From assembly GCA_013415235.1 (NCBI GenBank), contig JACBYF010000002.1, positions 1-64,000 on the forward strand: a stretch of 64,000 nt of DNA, in the 5' to 3' direction. The translations under genes and the position numbers were made by a program. The notes under the pieces were generated by a model. That model had not been told where the DNA came from. It worked only from the letters and a program-made list of their open reading frames with translations, and did no database searches. Of this stretch, positions 48,231 to 60,180 are shown piece after piece. Position 1 is the first letter of the stretch. Every line of letters starts with the position of its first letter. This DNA is from Gemelliphila palaticanis (lineage in GTDB: Bacteria; Bacillota; Bacilli; Staphylococcales; Gemellaceae).

Positions 48231-49368
48231 TCTCTATAACCTCTCTAAAATTTTCGTATTTTTCTTTAAACTTTTCTACAAAATATTTTACATCTTCTAG
48301 CGTTGTATAATATGAGAAACTTATTCTTATACTACCTTTTATATTTTCTTCACTTAAGCCTCTAGCATGTAGCGCTTCATTTAAATTAAATTTTTTAGAT
48401 GAACACGCACTTGTTGTAGATATCATAATATCATCTTGGTTTAAAGAATTTATTATAGATTCTCCCTTTATTTTTGGTAAACTAATGTTTATTATAGAAT
48501 TAACATAGTTATCTTTAATCGGAGAGTTTATTTCTACATATTTTAAATTACTTAAATTTTCTACTATATATTTTTTGTAATTAATATGTCTTAAATTCAT
48601 TTCAGATAATCTTTCGCTATAAAGCCTTAATGCTTTTGCCATTGAAACTATTGATGGAAGATTTACTGTTCCGCTTCTTAAATTATCTTCCTGACCCCCT
48701 CCAAAAATTATACTATTTACTGTTCTTCTAGTTTTTACATAAAGTAGTCCTATTCCTTTTAAGCCATGAAACTTATGTGCAGATAAAGAATAACTGTCAA
48801 CTTTATTTATATTAATTTTATTTTTTAAAACTCCTTGTACCCCATCTACATGAAAGTGAACTTTAGGAAATTCTTTTAATATGTTGCTAATTTCATCTAT
48901 TGGTTGTATAGTACCAAAAACATTATTTACATGCATAACACTTAATAAAATTGTATCTTTGTTTAGTAATTTTTTTAAATGTTCTAGATCTATTGAACCA
49001 TCTTCTGTAATATTAACATAATCTAATTTAAATCCTTTATTTTCTAGTGTTCTAAAAGTTTCTAATACTGATGGATGCTCTATTTTAGAAGTAATTATAT
49101 GCTTTCCAAAATCTTTTTTATGTTCTGCAGCTCCTAAAATAGCTATATTATTACTTTCTGTAGCACCAGAAGTAAAATATATATTTTTGGATTCTATATC
49201 TAATATTTTGGCAATTTGCGCTCTACTTGCTTCTAATAATTTACTAGATGTTTTTCCATAATCATTTATACTAGCAGTATTACCATAGTACTTTTTATTT
49301 ACTTCAAAAAAAGTATCTAAAACTTCATCAAATGGTTTTGTTGTGGCTGCATTATCTAAATATATCAC
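48220..49368 (-). CDS. Cysteine desulfurase (IscS/NifZ-like), partner of ThiI
   Basis: PLP enzyme that mobilises sulfur from cysteine. PLP Lys199 in SAHKFHGLKG, nucleophile Cys322 in TSACSSKKF. GGGQEDNLRSGT typical of the family. At 382 residues it matches the short NifZ-type desulfurase found beside thiI in Bacilli. Overlaps thiI by 11 bp. Upstream gene is separated by a terminator. Confidence 0.93.
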   Translation of the reverse strand: MIYLDNAATTKPFDEVLDTFFEVNKKYYGNTASINDYGKTSSKLLEASRAQIAKILDIESKNIYFTSGATESNNIAILGAAEHKKDFGKHIITSKIEHPSVLETFRTLENKGFKLDYVNITEDGSIDLEHLKKLLNKDTILLSVMHVNNVFGTIQPIDEISNILKEFPKVHFHVDGVQGVLKNKININKVDSYSLSAHKFHGLKGIGLLYVKTRRTVNSIIFGGGQEDNLRSGTVNLPSIVSMAKALRLYSERLSEMNLRHINYKKYIVENLSNLKYVEINSPIKDNYVNSIINISLPKIKGESIINSLNQDDIMISTTSACSSKKFNLNEALHARGLSEENIKGSIRISFSYYTTLEDVKYFVEKFKEKYENFREVIESGI

Positions 49369-49395
49369 TTAATGTTTTCTCCTTTTATATAAAAT

Positions 49396-49426
49396 AAATA
49401 TAAAGGCATATAATGCCTTTATATTT
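49396..49426 (-). terminator. Terminator after the plsC-thioesterase unit
   Basis: ATATAAAGGCAT / ATGCCTTTATAT stem on the minus strand followed by a T-rich stretch. The 5' arm overlaps the stop codon of the thioesterase-like gene. Confidence 0.8.
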
Positions 49427-49844
49427 CGTTATTAACTACATCTTTTAGAATTTGATCCCACTTCGGTAGGTATCTATCCATTCTTACAGATCTATCACTC
49501 TCTGAAGTTAAAATACTATGTGAAGATGTTGCGACAGTAATAATCTTTCCATCAACATATATTTCATAATAGAAAATAGATTTTACACCACTGTGTTTTT
49601 GTAAAATTACGTTTATTATTATTTCTTGATTATCGAATTTTATATTTTCTTTTATTGATATTTTAATCTCGTTATCCGCATAGTAATATCCATAATCTCC
49701 TATAGAATCTATATCAATTCCTAAACTACTAAAAAAATATTTTCTTGATATAGTAAGCCAATCATAAATATACTTATTATCTAGATACCCAAAATCATTA
49801 AAAAACTTTTTTTCTAATTTAAACTTTATTGCTTTTTCGTACAT
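49419..49844 (-). CDS. Acyl-CoA thioesterase-like (4HBT hotdog) protein
   Basis: 141 residues of hotdog-fold pattern with FFNDFGYLDNKYIYDWL near the N-terminus resembling the YbgC/4HBT core, and a central beta-region (IIINVILQKHSGVKSIFYYEIYVDGK split by turns). The usual DxD catalytic motif is weak, so activity is uncertain. Directly follows plsC (2 bp), compatible with a lipid role. Confidence 0.6.
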   Translation of the reverse strand: MYEKAIKFKLEKKFFNDFGYLDNKYIYDWLTISRKYFFSSLGIDIDSIGDYGYYYADNEIKISIKENIKFDNQEIIINVILQKHSGVKSIFYYEIYVDGKIITVATSSHSILTSESDRSVRMDRYLPKWDQILKDVVNNEI

Positions 49845-49846
49845 AA

Positions 49847-50434
49847 TTATTTCTCACTTTTTATTATATTCTCAATAGAATTCATTATTATTTTTGTTAT
49901 TTCATCGTGTTTTAAGCCTTGTTTTTTTAATTCTGATGTATTTATAAAATCTCCAAATACTATTTTTATTTCAGAAAATATTCTAAAATTTTTCACAGGA
50001 ATAATAGCAAAAGTTAGGACATCAGCTTCTGCTCTTGTAGATATTAAAGAGACACCATTATGTGATTCACCTAATTTTAAATCTTTATCTTTTGATCTTG
50101 TTCCTTCTGGAAATATTCCTACATTAATTCCTTCTTTTAAAGATTTTATAGATTCGTTTATACAAGCTCTATCAAATGTTCCTCTTTTAACTGGAATTGC
50201 ATCTGTAGATTTGACAAAATTACTTATTATAGGTTTGCTAAAAACTTCTTCTTTAGCTATAAATCTTATTTTATTGTTAAAAAATGGAAAAAATAAAAGC
50301 GAATCATGATTACTCAGATGGTTTCCTGATACAACTACACCTTTTGAATTTTCAAATTTTTCAGCATTTTTAATTGTTATTTTATAAAATAATTTATAAT
50401 AAATAGATAATATAATTTTTAATAAATTAAACAT
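49847..50434 (-). CDS. plsC: 1-acyl-sn-glycerol-3-phosphate acyltransferase PlsC
   Basis: Second acylation in phosphatidic acid synthesis. The HxxxxD active site is His39-Asp44 in GNHLSNHDS, and the FPEGTRSKD glycerol-phosphate-binding motif is near residue 113. N-terminal hydrophobic anchor. 195 residues. Its start overlaps the last 8 bases of cmk, a conserved Bacilli linkage. Confidence 0.94.
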   Translation of the reverse strand: MFNLLKIILSIYYKLFYKITIKNAEKFENSKGVVVSGNHLSNHDSLLFFPFFNNKIRFIAKEEVFSKPIISNFVKSTDAIPVKRGTFDRACINESIKSLKEGINVGIFPEGTRSKDKDLKLGESHNGVSLISTRAEADVLTFAIIPVKNFRIFSEIKIVFGDFINTSELKKQGLKHDEITKIIMNSIENIIKSEK

Positions 50435-51116
50435 TACTACCTCTTTCTTTTGATACAGTTTCTAAAATGATATTTTTTATATTTTCAACTACTTCATCTA
50501 TTGAATAATTTGTTGTATCTATTTCTACTGCATCATCAACTTTAATTAAAGGCGCTATTTCTCTATTTTTGTCTTGATTATCTCTTTCTTCTATAGATTT
50601 TTTTATATCTTCTATATTTACTTCTTCATTGTTGCTAATTAATTCTTTATATCTTCTATTTGCTCTTTCTTCTACTGATGCTGTAAGATATATTTTCAAG
50701 TTTGCATTAGGTAGCACTACTGATCCTATATCTCTTCCATCCATAATTACATCGCAACTTTTTGCTAAATCTCTTTGAGTTTCTATTAAATAATTTCTAA
50801 CAGATTTGCTTTTTGCAAATATTGAAGTATATTTTGAAATTTCTGATGTTCTTATTTTTTCAGTTACATTTTCATTATCAACTTCTACTATTTGATTAAA
50901 ATTATCAAAGTAAACATTAAATTTTGTATTTTTTAAAATTTCATTTATTAATTCTTCATCTATATTTTTAATATTATTTTTTAAAAATTTGTATGTTAGA
51001 GCCCTATACATAGCTCCTGTATCAACATAATTAAAATTTAATTCATTTGCTAATTTTTTAGTTATAGTACTTTTTCCAGAACCTGCTGGTCCATCAATGG
51101 CAACAGATATAAACAT
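50427..51116 (-). CDS. cmk: Cytidylate kinase
   Basis: Phosphorylates CMP and dCMP. P-loop GPAGSGKST at 9-17, NMP-binding region DTGAMYRALT, and DGRDIGSVVLPNA; LID region RRYKEL. 229 residues. AGGAG before the ATG. First gene of cmk-plsC-thioesterase. Confidence 0.96.
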   Translation of the reverse strand: MFISVAIDGPAGSGKSTITKKLANELNFNYVDTGAMYRALTYKFLKNNIKNIDEELINEILKNTKFNVYFDNFNQIVEVDNENVTEKIRTSEISKYTSIFAKSKSVRNYLIETQRDLAKSCDVIMDGRDIGSVVLPNANLKIYLTASVEERANRRYKELISNNEEVNIEDIKKSIEERDNQDKNREIAPLIKVDDAVEIDTTNYSIDEVVENIKNIILETVSKERGSNV

Positions 51117-51193
51117 AAATTGTCTCCTATTTTTTGTAAATTATCTATATAATAATACCATAAAAAGCCTATTATATCAAGATTTAAAACAAA

Positions 51194-51223
51194 ATGGAAC
51201 TAATAGATATCTATTAGTTCCAT
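51194..51223 (-). terminator. Terminator after infC-rpmI-rplT
   Basis: A perfect 30-base palindrome (half-site ATGGAACTAATAGAT) followed on the minus strand by TTTGTTTT, just after the rplT stop. Confidence 0.9.
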
Positions 51224-51229
51224 TAATAA

Positions 51230-51592
51230 TTATTTTTTAATTAAAGCTGATTTAGCTTGTTCACAAAGACTTGCAAATGCTGCTGCATCGTGGATAGCTA
51301 TTTCAGAAAGCATTTTTCTGTTTATGTTAACTCCAGCTACTTTTAATCCATTCATTAAACGGCTGTATGAAAGACCATTTAATCTTGCTGCTGCATTAAT
51401 ACGAACTATCCATAATCTTCTGAAGTTACGTTTAGTTTGACGACGGTCTCTAAATGCATACATTCCTGATTTCATTACTTGTTGTTTTGCAACTTTAAAT
51501 AATGTATGTTTAGAACCAAAATATCCTTTTGCTAATTTTAAAACCTTTTTACGGCGACGACGAGTCACTGTTCCACCTTTTACACGTGGCAT
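51230..51592 (-). CDS. rplT: 50S ribosomal protein L20
   Basis: Early-assembly 23S rRNA binding protein and feedback regulator of its own operon. The 120-residue product [17 protein letters not shown] begins at 51592, after AGGAGG with eight-base spacing. An in-frame upstream start would add nine residues foreign to the family. The basic N-terminal tail and globular C-terminus are normal. Confidence 0.98.
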   Translation of the reverse strand: MPRVKGGTVTRRRRKKVLKLAKGYFGSKHTLFKVAKQQVMKSGMYAFRDRRQTKRNFRRLWIVRINAAARLNGLSYSRLMNGLKVAGVNINRKMLSEIAIHDAAAFASLCEQAKSALIKK

Positions 51593-51648
51593 ATCAAATT
51601 CCTCCTTACAAATATACAATAATTGTATTTTATACTATATACGTTATC

Positions 51649-51843
51649 TTATTTTACTAATAAAGTTCTAATACGTTTGTAGTCACCACGAGATACTAAT
51701 GATGCTTTACGTAGTTGACGTTTTTGCTTAGTAGTTTTTCTTGAAAACCAGTGAGATGTATAAGCACGGCTTCTTTTTAATTTTCCGCTTGCTGTTCTTT
51801 TCACACGTTTTGCTAAACCACGGTGAGATTTCATTTTTGGCAT
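51649..51843 (-). CDS. rpmI: 50S ribosomal protein L35
   Basis: Small basic ribosomal protein. True start [17 protein letters not shown] at 51843 with AGGAGG upstream; 64 residues. Second gene of infC-rpmI-rplT. Confidence 0.97.
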   Translation of the reverse strand: MPKMKSHRGLAKRVKRTASGKLKRSRAYTSHWFSRKTTKQKRQLRKASLVSRGDYKRIRTLLVK

Positions 51844-51869
51844 TATCAAATTCCTCCTATATTAAACCT

Positions 51870-52388
51870 TTATTTCTCTTTTTTTGGTGCTAGAACTAAA
51901 AACATACTGCGTCCATCCATTTTAGGTTTTTGTTCGACAGTAGCTACATCACTAGCTTCATTAGAAAATTGTTCTAAAACTTTCTGTCCTATTTCTTTAT
52001 GTGTAATAGCTCTTCCTTTAAATCTAATAGATACTTTTACTTTATCTTCTTTAGCTAAGAATTTTTTGGCATTTTTTAGCTTTGTTTCAAAATCATGTTT
52101 ATCTATTGTTGGAGATAATCTTATTTCTTTTACAGTAACTATTTTTTGTTTTTTTCTAGCCTCTTTATCTTTTTTCTGTTGTTCAAATTTGAACTTACCA
52201 TAGTCCATAATTTTAGCAACAGGAGTCTTTGCATTAGGGGCTACTATAACAACATCAAGATTCATTCTTTCTGCAATTTGTATAGCTTCTGCTTTGGTTT
52301 TTACACCTAGTTGTTCTCCATTTTGACTTATTAAAAGAAACTCTTTTACTTTTATACCCTCATTTATTTGTGCAGTATCTTTACTAAT
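51870..52388 (-). CDS. infC: Translation initiation factor IF-3 (AUU start)
   Basis: Prevents subunit association and checks start codons. The protein starts [19 protein letters not shown] with ATT at 52386-52388, spaced eight bases from GGAGG. This is the conserved AUU start of infC that IF-3 itself discriminates against, giving autoregulation. A GTG three codons earlier overlaps the ribosome-binding site and is unlikely. 172 residues with the N- and C-terminal IF3 domains ([18 protein letters not shown]-type linker). Confidence 0.95.
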   Translation of the reverse strand: MSKDTAQINEGIKVKEFLLISQNGEQLGVKTKAEAIQIAERMNLDVVIVAPNAKTPVAKIMDYGKFKFEQQKKDKEARKKQKIVTVKEIRLSPTIDKHDFETKLKNAKKFLAKEDKVKVSIRFKGRAITHKEIGQKVLEQFSNEASDVATVEQKPKMDGRSMFLVLAPKKEK

Positions 52389-52397
52389 GACCAGCAC

Positions 52398-52550
52398 CTC
52401 CCATATTTTATTTTATTAAATACTAAAAGCAAATGGACTGGGCATATAATTACACCCAGTCCATAACAATTTCATCTATTAAACAACCTAACAATACTTT
52501 AATCGCAAGGTGAGAAACGGGTGCTTCTACTTTTGTATTCAACATGTTTA
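52398..52550 (-). promoter_or_regulatory. Ribosomal protein L20 leader
   Basis: Leader with the conserved GAAGCACCCGTTTCTCACC segment and TTGCGATTAAAG, an attenuator stem TGGACTGGG / CCCAGTCCA (52434-52463) and a T-rich tail. This is the Bacilli L20 autoregulatory leader; L20 binding should favour termination before infC. Confidence 0.88.
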
Positions 52551-52579
52551 ATTATATTACTTTTTAAAAGTTTTGTCAA
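52551..52579 (-). promoter_or_regulatory. Promoter of infC-rpmI-rplT
   Basis: Minus-strand -35 TTGACA (52574-52579) and -10 TATAAT (52551-52556), 17-bp spacer, just after the rpoC stop. Confidence 0.85.
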
Positions 52580-52585
52580 TATATT

Positions 52586-55500
52586 TTATACTATTTCTGA
52601 AATTTCTTCTGAAATGTGATCATTTTCCTCTTTGTCTAAATGATCAACTTCTACTTGATTGTACCTAAGCATTCCTGTACCTGCTGGAATTAACTTACCA
52701 ATTATAACATTTTCTTTTAATCCCATAAGTCTATCTTCTTTACCTTTAACTGCTGCATCTGTAAGAACTCTTGTTGTTTCTTGGAATGATGCTGCTGATA
52801 AGAAACTTTCTGTTTCAAGAGATGCTTTTGTAATACCTAGAATTACTGGTTTAGCAGTAGCCATATTTCCTCGTTTTGATAATATCTTAGCATTTTCATC
52901 TGTGAATTTATGGATATCTACTAATGATCCTGGTAATAAATTAGTGTCACCAGAATTTATGATTCTTACTTTTCTTAGCATTTGACGAACCATAACTTCT
53001 ACGTGCTTATCACTAATTTCAACCCCTTGCATTCTATATACTTTTTGAACTTCTGTTAGAAGATATGTTTGTACTGCCTGGATACCTGCTATAGATAACA
53101 GCTCTTTAGGTTCGATAGATCCTTCTGTAAGTACTTGACCACGAGAAACTCTATCTCCTTCTTTAACTAATAATCTACTTGCACCATAGTCTTGGTACTC
53201 ACGTTCTTCTTGAATATCACTTACAACGTATATTCTTCTTACATGATTCATATCAATTTCTACTTTAGTAACAACTCCATCTACTTCAGAAATAAGAGCT
53301 TTACCTTTAGGATTTCTAGCTTCAAATAACTCTTGAATACGAGGTAAACCTTGAGTTATATCGGCACCTGCAACCCCTCCTGTATGGAATGTACGCATTG
53401 TAAGCTGTGTTCCTGGTTCTCCGATAGATTGAGCTGCTATAGTTCCTACTGCTTCTCCTACCTCTACTTTTTCACCAGTTGCTAAGTTTTTACCATAACA
53501 TTTTTCACAAACACCGTGTCTACTGTTACATGTAAATGCCGATCTTATAACTACACTTTCTATTCCTGCATTTTCTATTTCTTTAGCATGATCAAGTGTA
53601 ATCATTTCTCCAGCTGCTACTATAAGTTCTCCTGTTGAAGGATTTACTATGTCTTCTTTAGAATATCTACCTTCTAAACGTTCTTGTAATGATTCTATCT
53701 CATCTGTACCATTTTTCAGTGCTTCTACTCGTAATCCTCTAGATGTTCCACAATCTTGTTCTCTTACAATAACATCTTGTGCTACGTCTACTAAACGTCT
53801 AGTTAAGTAACCTGAATCGGCTGTTTTAAGAGCCGTATCGGCAAGACCTTTTCGTGCCCCGTGAGAAGATATGAAGTACTCTAATACTGTTAATCCTTCT
53901 TTAAATGATGAACGAACAGGCATTTCCATTATTCTTCCTGATGGTGAAGCCATCAGTCCACGCATACCTGCTAACTGTGTGAAGTTTGAGGCGTTACCAC
54001 GGGCTCCTGAGTCACTCATCATGTATATTGGGTTCGTAGCTGGTAAAGAGTCCATAAGTTGATCTTGAATTATATCTTTAGCTTTTGCCCATTGAGCAAT
54101 TACGTTTTGATATCTTTCTTCTTCTGTTAATAAACCACGTTTAAATAGGTTTATAATCTTATCAACATTTTTTTGTGAATCGGCTAATATTTCATATTTG
54201 TTAGGAAGTACGAATACGTCACTAACTCCTACTGTAATACCTGCTCTTGAAGAATACTTAAATCCTAAGTCTTTCATTCTATCTAACATTGTAGATGTTT
54301 CTGTAATATGGAATCTGTTAAATATTTCAGAAATTATTTTTGAAAGGAATCCTTTTTTAAATGGTGTAACTGCTTCTAAAGACTGAACGTATTCTTTTAA
54401 TCCACCTTCTGATAATTCTCTTGATGATACAAAATATTTATCTGGTATATTGTTTTCTAAATTTTCTTTTGTAGGTTCATTTAAATACGGAAACTCTTCT
54501 GGTAATATTTGATTAAAGATTACTTTACCAATAGTAGTTATTAATATTTTTTTGTTTTGTTCTTCTGTGAATAGAGAATTATTAAAAGATTTTGCCATGA
54601 TACCTATTCTTGAATGTAAGTGAATATAACCATTTTGGTAAGCCATACTCGCTTCATTAGAATCTTTAAATATCATTCCTTCTCCTACAGCTCCTGGTCT
54701 TTCTAGAGTTAAGTAATAATTTCCTAAAACCATATCCTGAGATGGTGTAACAACCGGTTTCCCATCTTTTGGATTTAAAATATTTTGAGCAGCTAACATA
54801 AGCATTCTTGCTTCTGCTTGCGCTTCTTTAGAAAGTGGTACGTGAACAGCCATTTGGTCACCGTCAAAGTCAGCGTTAAATGCTGTAGTTACTAGTGGGT
54901 GAAGTCTTATAGCTCTACCTTCTACTAAAATAGGTTCAAATGCTTGAATTCCTAGTCTGTGTAGAGTAGGAGCACGGTTTAGTAATACCGGGTGCTCTTT
55001 TATTATACTTTCTAAAATATCCCAAACGTGATCTTCCATTCGTTCTATTTGAGTTTTAGCATTTTTGATATTGTTAGCTAATTCTCTTTTTACTAATTCT
55101 TTCATAACAAATGGCTTAAACAATTCTAATGCCATTTCTTTTGGAAGTCCACATTGATACATTTTTAGGTTAGGACCTACAACTATAACTGAACGACCTG
55201 AATAGTCAACACGTTTACCTAGTAGATTTTGACGGAAACGACCGTGTTTTCCTTTAAGCATGTTAGACAATGATTTTAAAGTTCTATTACCAGGTCCTGT
55301 TACAGGTCTACCTCTCCTACCGTTATCTATTAAAGCATCAACTGCTTCTTGTAACATTCTTTTTTCATTTTGAACAATAAGTCCTGGTGCATTTAATTCA
55401 ATTAATTTTTTAAGACGATTATTTCTATTAATTACTCTTCTATAAAGATCGTTTAAATCACTTGTTGCAAATCTTCCACCATCTAATTGAACCATAGGTC

Positions 55501-56236
55501 GAATTTCAGGTGGTATAACTGGTAATACAGTCATTATCATCCATTCAGGTTTGTTCCCTGAATTTTTAAATGCTTCAAATACTTCTACTCTTTTTATTAT
55601 TTTTACTATTTTTTGACCTGATTTGTAGTTACTTTCACTTAATTCTTTAAGCTCATTTCTTAATTCTTTAAGCTCTTTTTCTAAATCAAGCTCTTCAAGT
55701 AAATCTCTTATGGCTTCTGCACCCATTTTTGCTACAAACGAGTTAGCTCCATAAGTATTTCTTCTTTCTCTTACTTCCATTTCTGAAACTATTTGTTTTT
55801 TAGTAAAATCTGTTTCTCCTGGATCAATAACTATATATGATGCAAAATATATTACTTCTTCTAATTGTCTCGGTGTTAAGTCAAGAAGAAGTCCCATTCT
55901 ACTAGGTGTTCCTTTAAAATACCAAATATGACTTACTGGGGCTGCTAAATCTAAGTGAGCCATTCTTTCTCTTCTAACTTTTGATAAAGTTACATCAACA
56001 CCACATTTATCACATTTTATATTTTTGTATCTTACTCTTTTATATTTTCCACATGAACACTCCCAATCCTTTGTTGGACCGAATATTCTTTCACAAAATA
56101 GTCCATCATACTCAGGTTTCAATGTTCTATAGTTTATTGTTTCTGGTTTTGTAACTTCTCCATAAGACCAACTTCTTATTTTTTCTGGAGAAGCTAAACT
56201 TATTTTCATATATGAAAAATTATTTACATCTATCAA
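52586..56236 (-). CDS. rpoC: RNA polymerase beta-prime subunit
   Basis: Catalytic subunit. The Mg-binding [12 protein letters not shown], zinc-ribbon [19 protein letters not shown] near the N-terminus (about 60-80), bridge helix and trigger-loop region ([16 protein letters not shown]), and C-terminal zinc Cys set [11 protein letters not shown] are intact. 1216 residues. TTG start with AAGGAGG upstream. Follows rpoB by 41 bp. Confidence 0.98.
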   Translation of the reverse strand: MIDVNNFSYMKISLASPEKIRSWSYGEVTKPETINYRTLKPEYDGLFCERIFGPTKDWECSCGKYKRVRYKNIKCDKCGVDVTLSKVRRERMAHLDLAAPVSHIWYFKGTPSRMGLLLDLTPRQLEEVIYFASYIVIDPGETDFTKKQIVSEMEVRERRNTYGANSFVAKMGAEAIRDLLEELDLEKELKELRNELKELSESNYKSGQKIVKIIKRVEVFEAFKNSGNKPEWMIMTVLPVIPPEIRPMVQLDGGRFATSDLNDLYRRVINRNNRLKKLIELNAPGLIVQNEKRMLQEAVDALIDNGRRGRPVTGPGNRTLKSLSNMLKGKHGRFRQNLLGKRVDYSGRSVIVVGPNLKMYQCGLPKEMALELFKPFVMKELVKRELANNIKNAKTQIERMEDHVWDILESIIKEHPVLLNRAPTLHRLGIQAFEPILVEGRAIRLHPLVTTAFNADFDGDQMAVHVPLSKEAQAEARMLMLAAQNILNPKDGKPVVTPSQDMVLGNYYLTLERPGAVGEGMIFKDSNEASMAYQNGYIHLHSRIGIMAKSFNNSLFTEEQNKKILITTIGKVIFNQILPEEFPYLNEPTKENLENNIPDKYFVSSRELSEGGLKEYVQSLEAVTPFKKGFLSKIISEIFNRFHITETSTMLDRMKDLGFKYSSRAGITVGVSDVFVLPNKYEILADSQKNVDKIINLFKRGLLTEEERYQNVIAQWAKAKDIIQDQLMDSLPATNPIYMMSDSGARGNASNFTQLAGMRGLMASPSGRIMEMPVRSSFKEGLTVLEYFISSHGARKGLADTALKTADSGYLTRRLVDVAQDVIVREQDCGTSRGLRVEALKNGTDEIESLQERLEGRYSKEDIVNPSTGELIVAAGEMITLDHAKEIENAGIESVVIRSAFTCNSRHGVCEKCYGKNLATGEKVEVGEAVGTIAAQSIGEPGTQLTMRTFHTGGVAGADITQGLPRIQELFEARNPKGKALISEVDGVVTKVEIDMNHVRRIYVVSDIQEEREYQDYGASRLLVKEGDRVSRGQVLTEGSIEPKELLSIAGIQAVQTYLLTEVQKVYRMQGVEISDKHVEVMVRQMLRKVRIINSGDTNLLPGSLVDIHKFTDENAKILSKRGNMATAKPVILGITKASLETESFLSAASFQETTRVLTDAAVKGKEDRLMGLKENVIIGKLIPAGTGMLRYNQVEVDHLDKEENDHISEEISEIV

Positions 56237-56277
56237 GAAATATACCTCCTTCGTTATTTATTAACGATTAATAGTAA

Positions 56278-59200
56278 TTATTGTAAATCTTCTATATCTT
56301 CTTCTGTATCCTCATAATCTTCATCACTTGTTAATATTGATAATAAAGAATCTAGTCCACTTTTAGATTTATCTTCATCATTATTATCCATTTCAACATT
56401 ATCTTCAACAACTTCTTCATGTGAGTGATCATGTGATAATAAGTTTGAGTGATGTTCAATTGTATCAGCTATTTCTAATTGACCTAAGTCTATTTCATTA
56501 TCCTGATTATCCATTACTCTAAAGTCCATTCCTAAAGCTTGTAACTCTTTCATAAGAACTCTAAATGATTCAGGAACTCCAGGACGAGGTATATTTTCTC
56601 CTTTTACAATAGCTTCATAAGTTTTTATACGCCCATTAGTGTCATCTGATTTATATGTAAGTATTTCTTGAAGTGTATAAGCTGCTCCATAAGCTTCTAG
56701 CGCCCATACCTCCATCTCACCAAACCTTTGTCCACCAAATTGAGCCTTACCTCCTAGAGGTTGTTGCGTTACTAATGAATATGGACCAATAGATCTAGCA
56801 TGTAATTTATCGTCAACCATGTGAGCCAGTTTAATCATATACATTACACCAACTGATACACGGCTATCAAACGGCTCTCCAGTTCTACCATCGTAAAGTA
56901 CAGTTTTGGCATCTTTTTCCATCCCTGCTTCTGCTATAGTAGACCACACATCATTATCGTTTGCTCCGTCAAATACTGGAGTGGCAACATGTATACCTAA
57001 CTTTTTAGCAGCCATACCTAAGTGCAACTCTAAAACTTGTCCTATATTCATACGTGATGGAACCCCTAGTGGGTTTAACATTACGTCAACTGGTGTACCA
57101 TCTGGTAAATATGGCATATCTTCTTCTGGTAATATGTTAGAAATAACCCCTTTATTACCGTGACGTCCTGCCATTTTATCTCCAACTCTGATTTTTCTCT
57201 TTTGAACTATAAATACACGTACTAGTTCGTTTACACCATTCGCTAGTTCTGCTCCATCTTCACGTTTGAAAATTTTAACATCTGCTACAACTCCGTCTGC
57301 TCCATGAGGAACTCTTAGCGAGGTATCTCTTACTTCTTTTGATTTTGCTCCGAATATAGCGTAAAGTAGTTTTTCTTCTGGAGTTTGTTCTGTAACTCCT
57401 TTAGGTGTTACTTTTCCTACTAGAATATCTCCATCTTTAACTTCTGCTCCTATTCTTATTATTCCTCTTGCATCAAGATTTTTAAGAGCATTTTCTCCTA
57501 CGTTAGGTATTTCTCTTGTGATTTCTTCAGGTCCTAATTTTGTATCACGAGCTTCTGTCTCATATTCTTCAAGATGTATAGATGTATAAACATCGTCTTT
57601 TACAAGTCTTTCACTCATTATTACAGCATCCTCATAGTTATAACCATCCCAGTTTACGAATGCTACAACAAGGTTTTTACCTAAAGCAAGTTCTCCTTTA
57701 TCCATAGAAGGACCGTCAGCTAAAATATCTTTCTTATCTATTCTGTCCCCGACTTTTACTATCGGTTTTTGATTGTAAGATGTACTATGATTTGAACGTA
57801 CAAATTTATGTACTTGGTATGTATCTACATCTCCTAATATTTCTTCACCATCTAAAATTTCAATTCTACGAACTTTTATTTTTGTTGCATCTACATATTC
57901 AACTATACCAGGATATTTAGCAACTACAGCTGCTCCTGAATCTCTTGCTGAAACATGTTCCATACCTGTACCTACAAAAGGTGCTTCTGTTATCATAAGT
58001 GGTACTGCTTGACGTTGCATGTTAGCACCCATAAGAGCACGGTTAGAGTCGTCATTTTCTAAGAAAGGAATACATGCAGTGGCTGCTGAAACTACTTGTT
58101 TTGGAGATACATCCATATAGTTCATTTGTTCTTTTGGTTTTACAGTATTATCCCCTCTAAACCTACATACTACTTCATCATCTAAGAAATATCCATTTTC
58201 ATCTACTCTAGAGTTAGATTGTGCAACTACATACTTGTCTTCTTGATCAGCCGTTAAATACGATACTTCTTTTGTTACATAAGGATTGTTATTTTCATCA
58301 AACTCTACTTTTCTATAAGGAGTCATTATAAAACCAAATTCATTTATTCTAGCAAATGAAGAAAGCGAGTTTATAAGTCCTATATTGGGCCCCTCTGGTG
58401 TCTCTATAGGACACATACGACCATAGTGAGAGTAGTGAACGTCACGAACTTCCATACCTGCTCTTTCTCTAGTTAATCCACCAGGACCTAAAGCTGAAAG
58501 TCTTCTCTTATGAGTTAACTCACTTAGAGGGTTTGTTTGATCCATAAATTGTGATAGTTGTGAGCTTCCAAAGAATTCCTTAATTATTGCTGTCACAGGA
58601 CGGACATTAATTAATTGTTGAGGTGTTATTTCTTCAGAATCTTGAATACTCATTCTTTCTCTTACAACTCTTTCCATTCTAGATATACCAACTCTTATTT
58701 GGTTCTGTAAAAGTTCTCCTATACAACGTAGTCTTCTATTTCCTAAATGGTCTATATCATCTACATTACCTATCAGCTCATATTCAAAACCATCACTATT
58801 TCTTCTATTTCTTATTAATAGTAAGTAATAGTTAATACTAGCTACTATATCTGCAATAGTTAGAGTCATTATATCTTTATCAGGAGAGGCATTTCCTATT
58901 ATATGAAGAACTTGATCGTTAGTAAGTTCATCTATGTTATAGTTATTACCTACCTTAACTTGATTTACAACCTTAAATAATTGTAATCTTAAATTATCTT
59001 CTCCATCTAAAGATTCATTCATTTCATATTCTTTAATATTAGCAGTAGTAGAAAGTTCTGTTTTTATACTTTCTAGTATACTTCTAGTTAATTTTGTTCC
59101 TGATTCTACTAAAACTTCTCCAGTTTCAGTATCAACTATAGGTTCAACTAATATTTGATTTTCAAGTCTTTCAGAAACATTTAATTTATTATTTAATTTA

Positions 59201-60021
59201 TAGCGCCCTACTTTAGCTAAATCATATCTTCTTGGATCAAAAAATCTTGCATGAAGAGTTGCTTTAGCTGTTTCTACGTTAGTAGGTTCTCCAGGTCTAA
59301 GTTTATCATAAATTGCTTTTAAAGCAGTTGCAGTATCTCTATTTTCATCTTTTTCTAAAGTATTTAATAGCTCTGTATCTTCACCAAATAAAGATATTAT
59401 CTCTTCATCACTATTAAATCCTAATGCTCTTATTAGTGTTGTTAAAGGTATTTTTCTAGTTCTATCTATCCTAGCATAAGCAAGACCTTTAATGTCCTTT
59501 TCTAATTCTAACCAAGCCCCTCTATTAGGGATAACAGTAGTTTTATATGCGTTAGATATGTTTTTAACCTTTAATTTATCATCTTCTGTGAAGTATACTG
59601 AAGGAGATCTTACTAATTGTGAAACTATTACACGCTCTGCCCCATTTATAATAAATGTACCCGTATCTGTCATAAGAGGTAACTCTCCCATGAAAACTTC
59701 TTGCTCTTTTATTTCACCTGTTTCTTTGTTTAACAATCTAACCTTTACTCTCAATGGAGCTGCATATGTAGCATCTCTTTCTTTAGATAAATTTATGTCA
59801 TATTTAGGTGTTCCTAATTTATAATCAATAAATTCTAAACTTAACTTATCATTGTTCCCTTCTATAGGAGAAACATCTTTAAAAACTTCTTTTACACCTG
59901 TTTTTAAAAATTCTTCATAAGAAGATGTTTGTATTTCAATTAAGTCTGGAAGATCTATAACTTCTGAAATTCGTGCATAGCTTCTTCTTTCTCTATGTTT
60001 ACCAAATTTTATCTTTTGCAA
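56278..60021 (-). CDS. rpoB: RNA polymerase beta subunit
   Basis: Beta subunit with the rifampicin pocket [20 protein letters not shown] and [12 protein letters not shown], both of susceptible type. Start assigned to TTG at 60021 ([18 protein letters not shown]), since AGAGG is eight bases upstream; GTG at 60030 is the alternative. A poorly conserved acidic C-terminal tail of about 60 residues ([17 protein letters not shown] and beyond) extends past the catalytic core. Confidence 0.97.
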   Translation of the reverse strand: MQKIKFGKHRERRSYARISEVIDLPDLIEIQTSSYEEFLKTGVKEVFKDVSPIEGNNDKLSLEFIDYKLGTPKYDINLSKERDATYAAPLRVKVRLLNKETGEIKEQEVFMGELPLMTDTGTFIINGAERVIVSQLVRSPSVYFTEDDKLKVKNISNAYKTTVIPNRGAWLELEKDIKGLAYARIDRTRKIPLTTLIRALGFNSDEEIISLFGEDTELLNTLEKDENRDTATALKAIYDKLRPGEPTNVETAKATLHARFFDPRRYDLAKVGRYKLNNKLNVSERLENQILVEPIVDTETGEVLVESGTKLTRSILESIKTELSTTANIKEYEMNESLDGEDNLRLQLFKVVNQVKVGNNYNIDELTNDQVLHIIGNASPDKDIMTLTIADIVASINYYLLLIRNRRNSDGFEYELIGNVDDIDHLGNRRLRCIGELLQNQIRVGISRMERVVRERMSIQDSEEITPQQLINVRPVTAIIKEFFGSSQLSQFMDQTNPLSELTHKRRLSALGPGGLTRERAGMEVRDVHYSHYGRMCPIETPEGPNIGLINSLSSFARINEFGFIMTPYRKVEFDENNNPYVTKEVSYLTADQEDKYVVAQSNSRVDENGYFLDDEVVCRFRGDNTVKPKEQMNYMDVSPKQVVSAATACIPFLENDDSNRALMGANMQRQAVPLMITEAPFVGTGMEHVSARDSGAAVVAKYPGIVEYVDATKIKVRRIEILDGEEILGDVDTYQVHKFVRSNHSTSYNQKPIVKVGDRIDKKDILADGPSMDKGELALGKNLVVAFVNWDGYNYEDAVIMSERLVKDDVYTSIHLEEYETEARDTKLGPEEITREIPNVGENALKNLDARGIIRIGAEVKDGDILVGKVTPKGVTEQTPEEKLLYAIFGAKSKEVRDTSLRVPHGADGVVADVKIFKREDGAELANGVNELVRVFIVQKRKIRVGDKMAGRHGNKGVISNILPEEDMPYLPDGTPVDVMLNPLGVPSRMNIGQVLELHLGMAAKKLGIHVATPVFDGANDNDVWSTIAEAGMEKDAKTVLYDGRTGEPFDSRVSVGVMYMIKLAHMVDDKLHARSIGPYSLVTQQPLGGKAQFGGQRFGEMEVWALEAYGAAYTLQEILTYKSDDTNGRIKTYEAIVKGENIPRPGVPESFRVLMKELQALGMDFRVMDNQDNEIDLGQLEIADTIEHHSNLLSHDHSHEEVVEDNVEMDNNDEDKSKSGLDSLLSILTSDEDYEDTEEDIEDLQ

Positions 60022-60118
60022 CTGTTTCACCTCTTAGATTTTTTTAACATTTATACAGTTATATTTTTTACTTTTCAACAAAATAACTCATTAAAAAATA
60101 AATCATCTGCAATATATC

Positions 60119-60147
60119 ATAATAGCACAAATAAGCCTTAAAGTCAA
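60119..60147 (-). promoter_or_regulatory. Promoter of rpoBC
   Basis: Minus-strand -35 TTGACT (60142-60147) and -10 TATTAT with TGC extension (60119-60124), 17-bp spacer. About 100 bases of untranslated leader precede rpoB, in a gap after the rsmC-like gene. Confidence 0.75.
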
Positions 60148-60180
60148 CTTTTTTAAGACTATAAGGTTAATATATATTTG

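Noticed and set aside
52389-52397. GTG start for infC three codons upstream
   Set aside because: It overlaps the ribosome-binding site; ATT is correctly spaced and is the conserved infC start.
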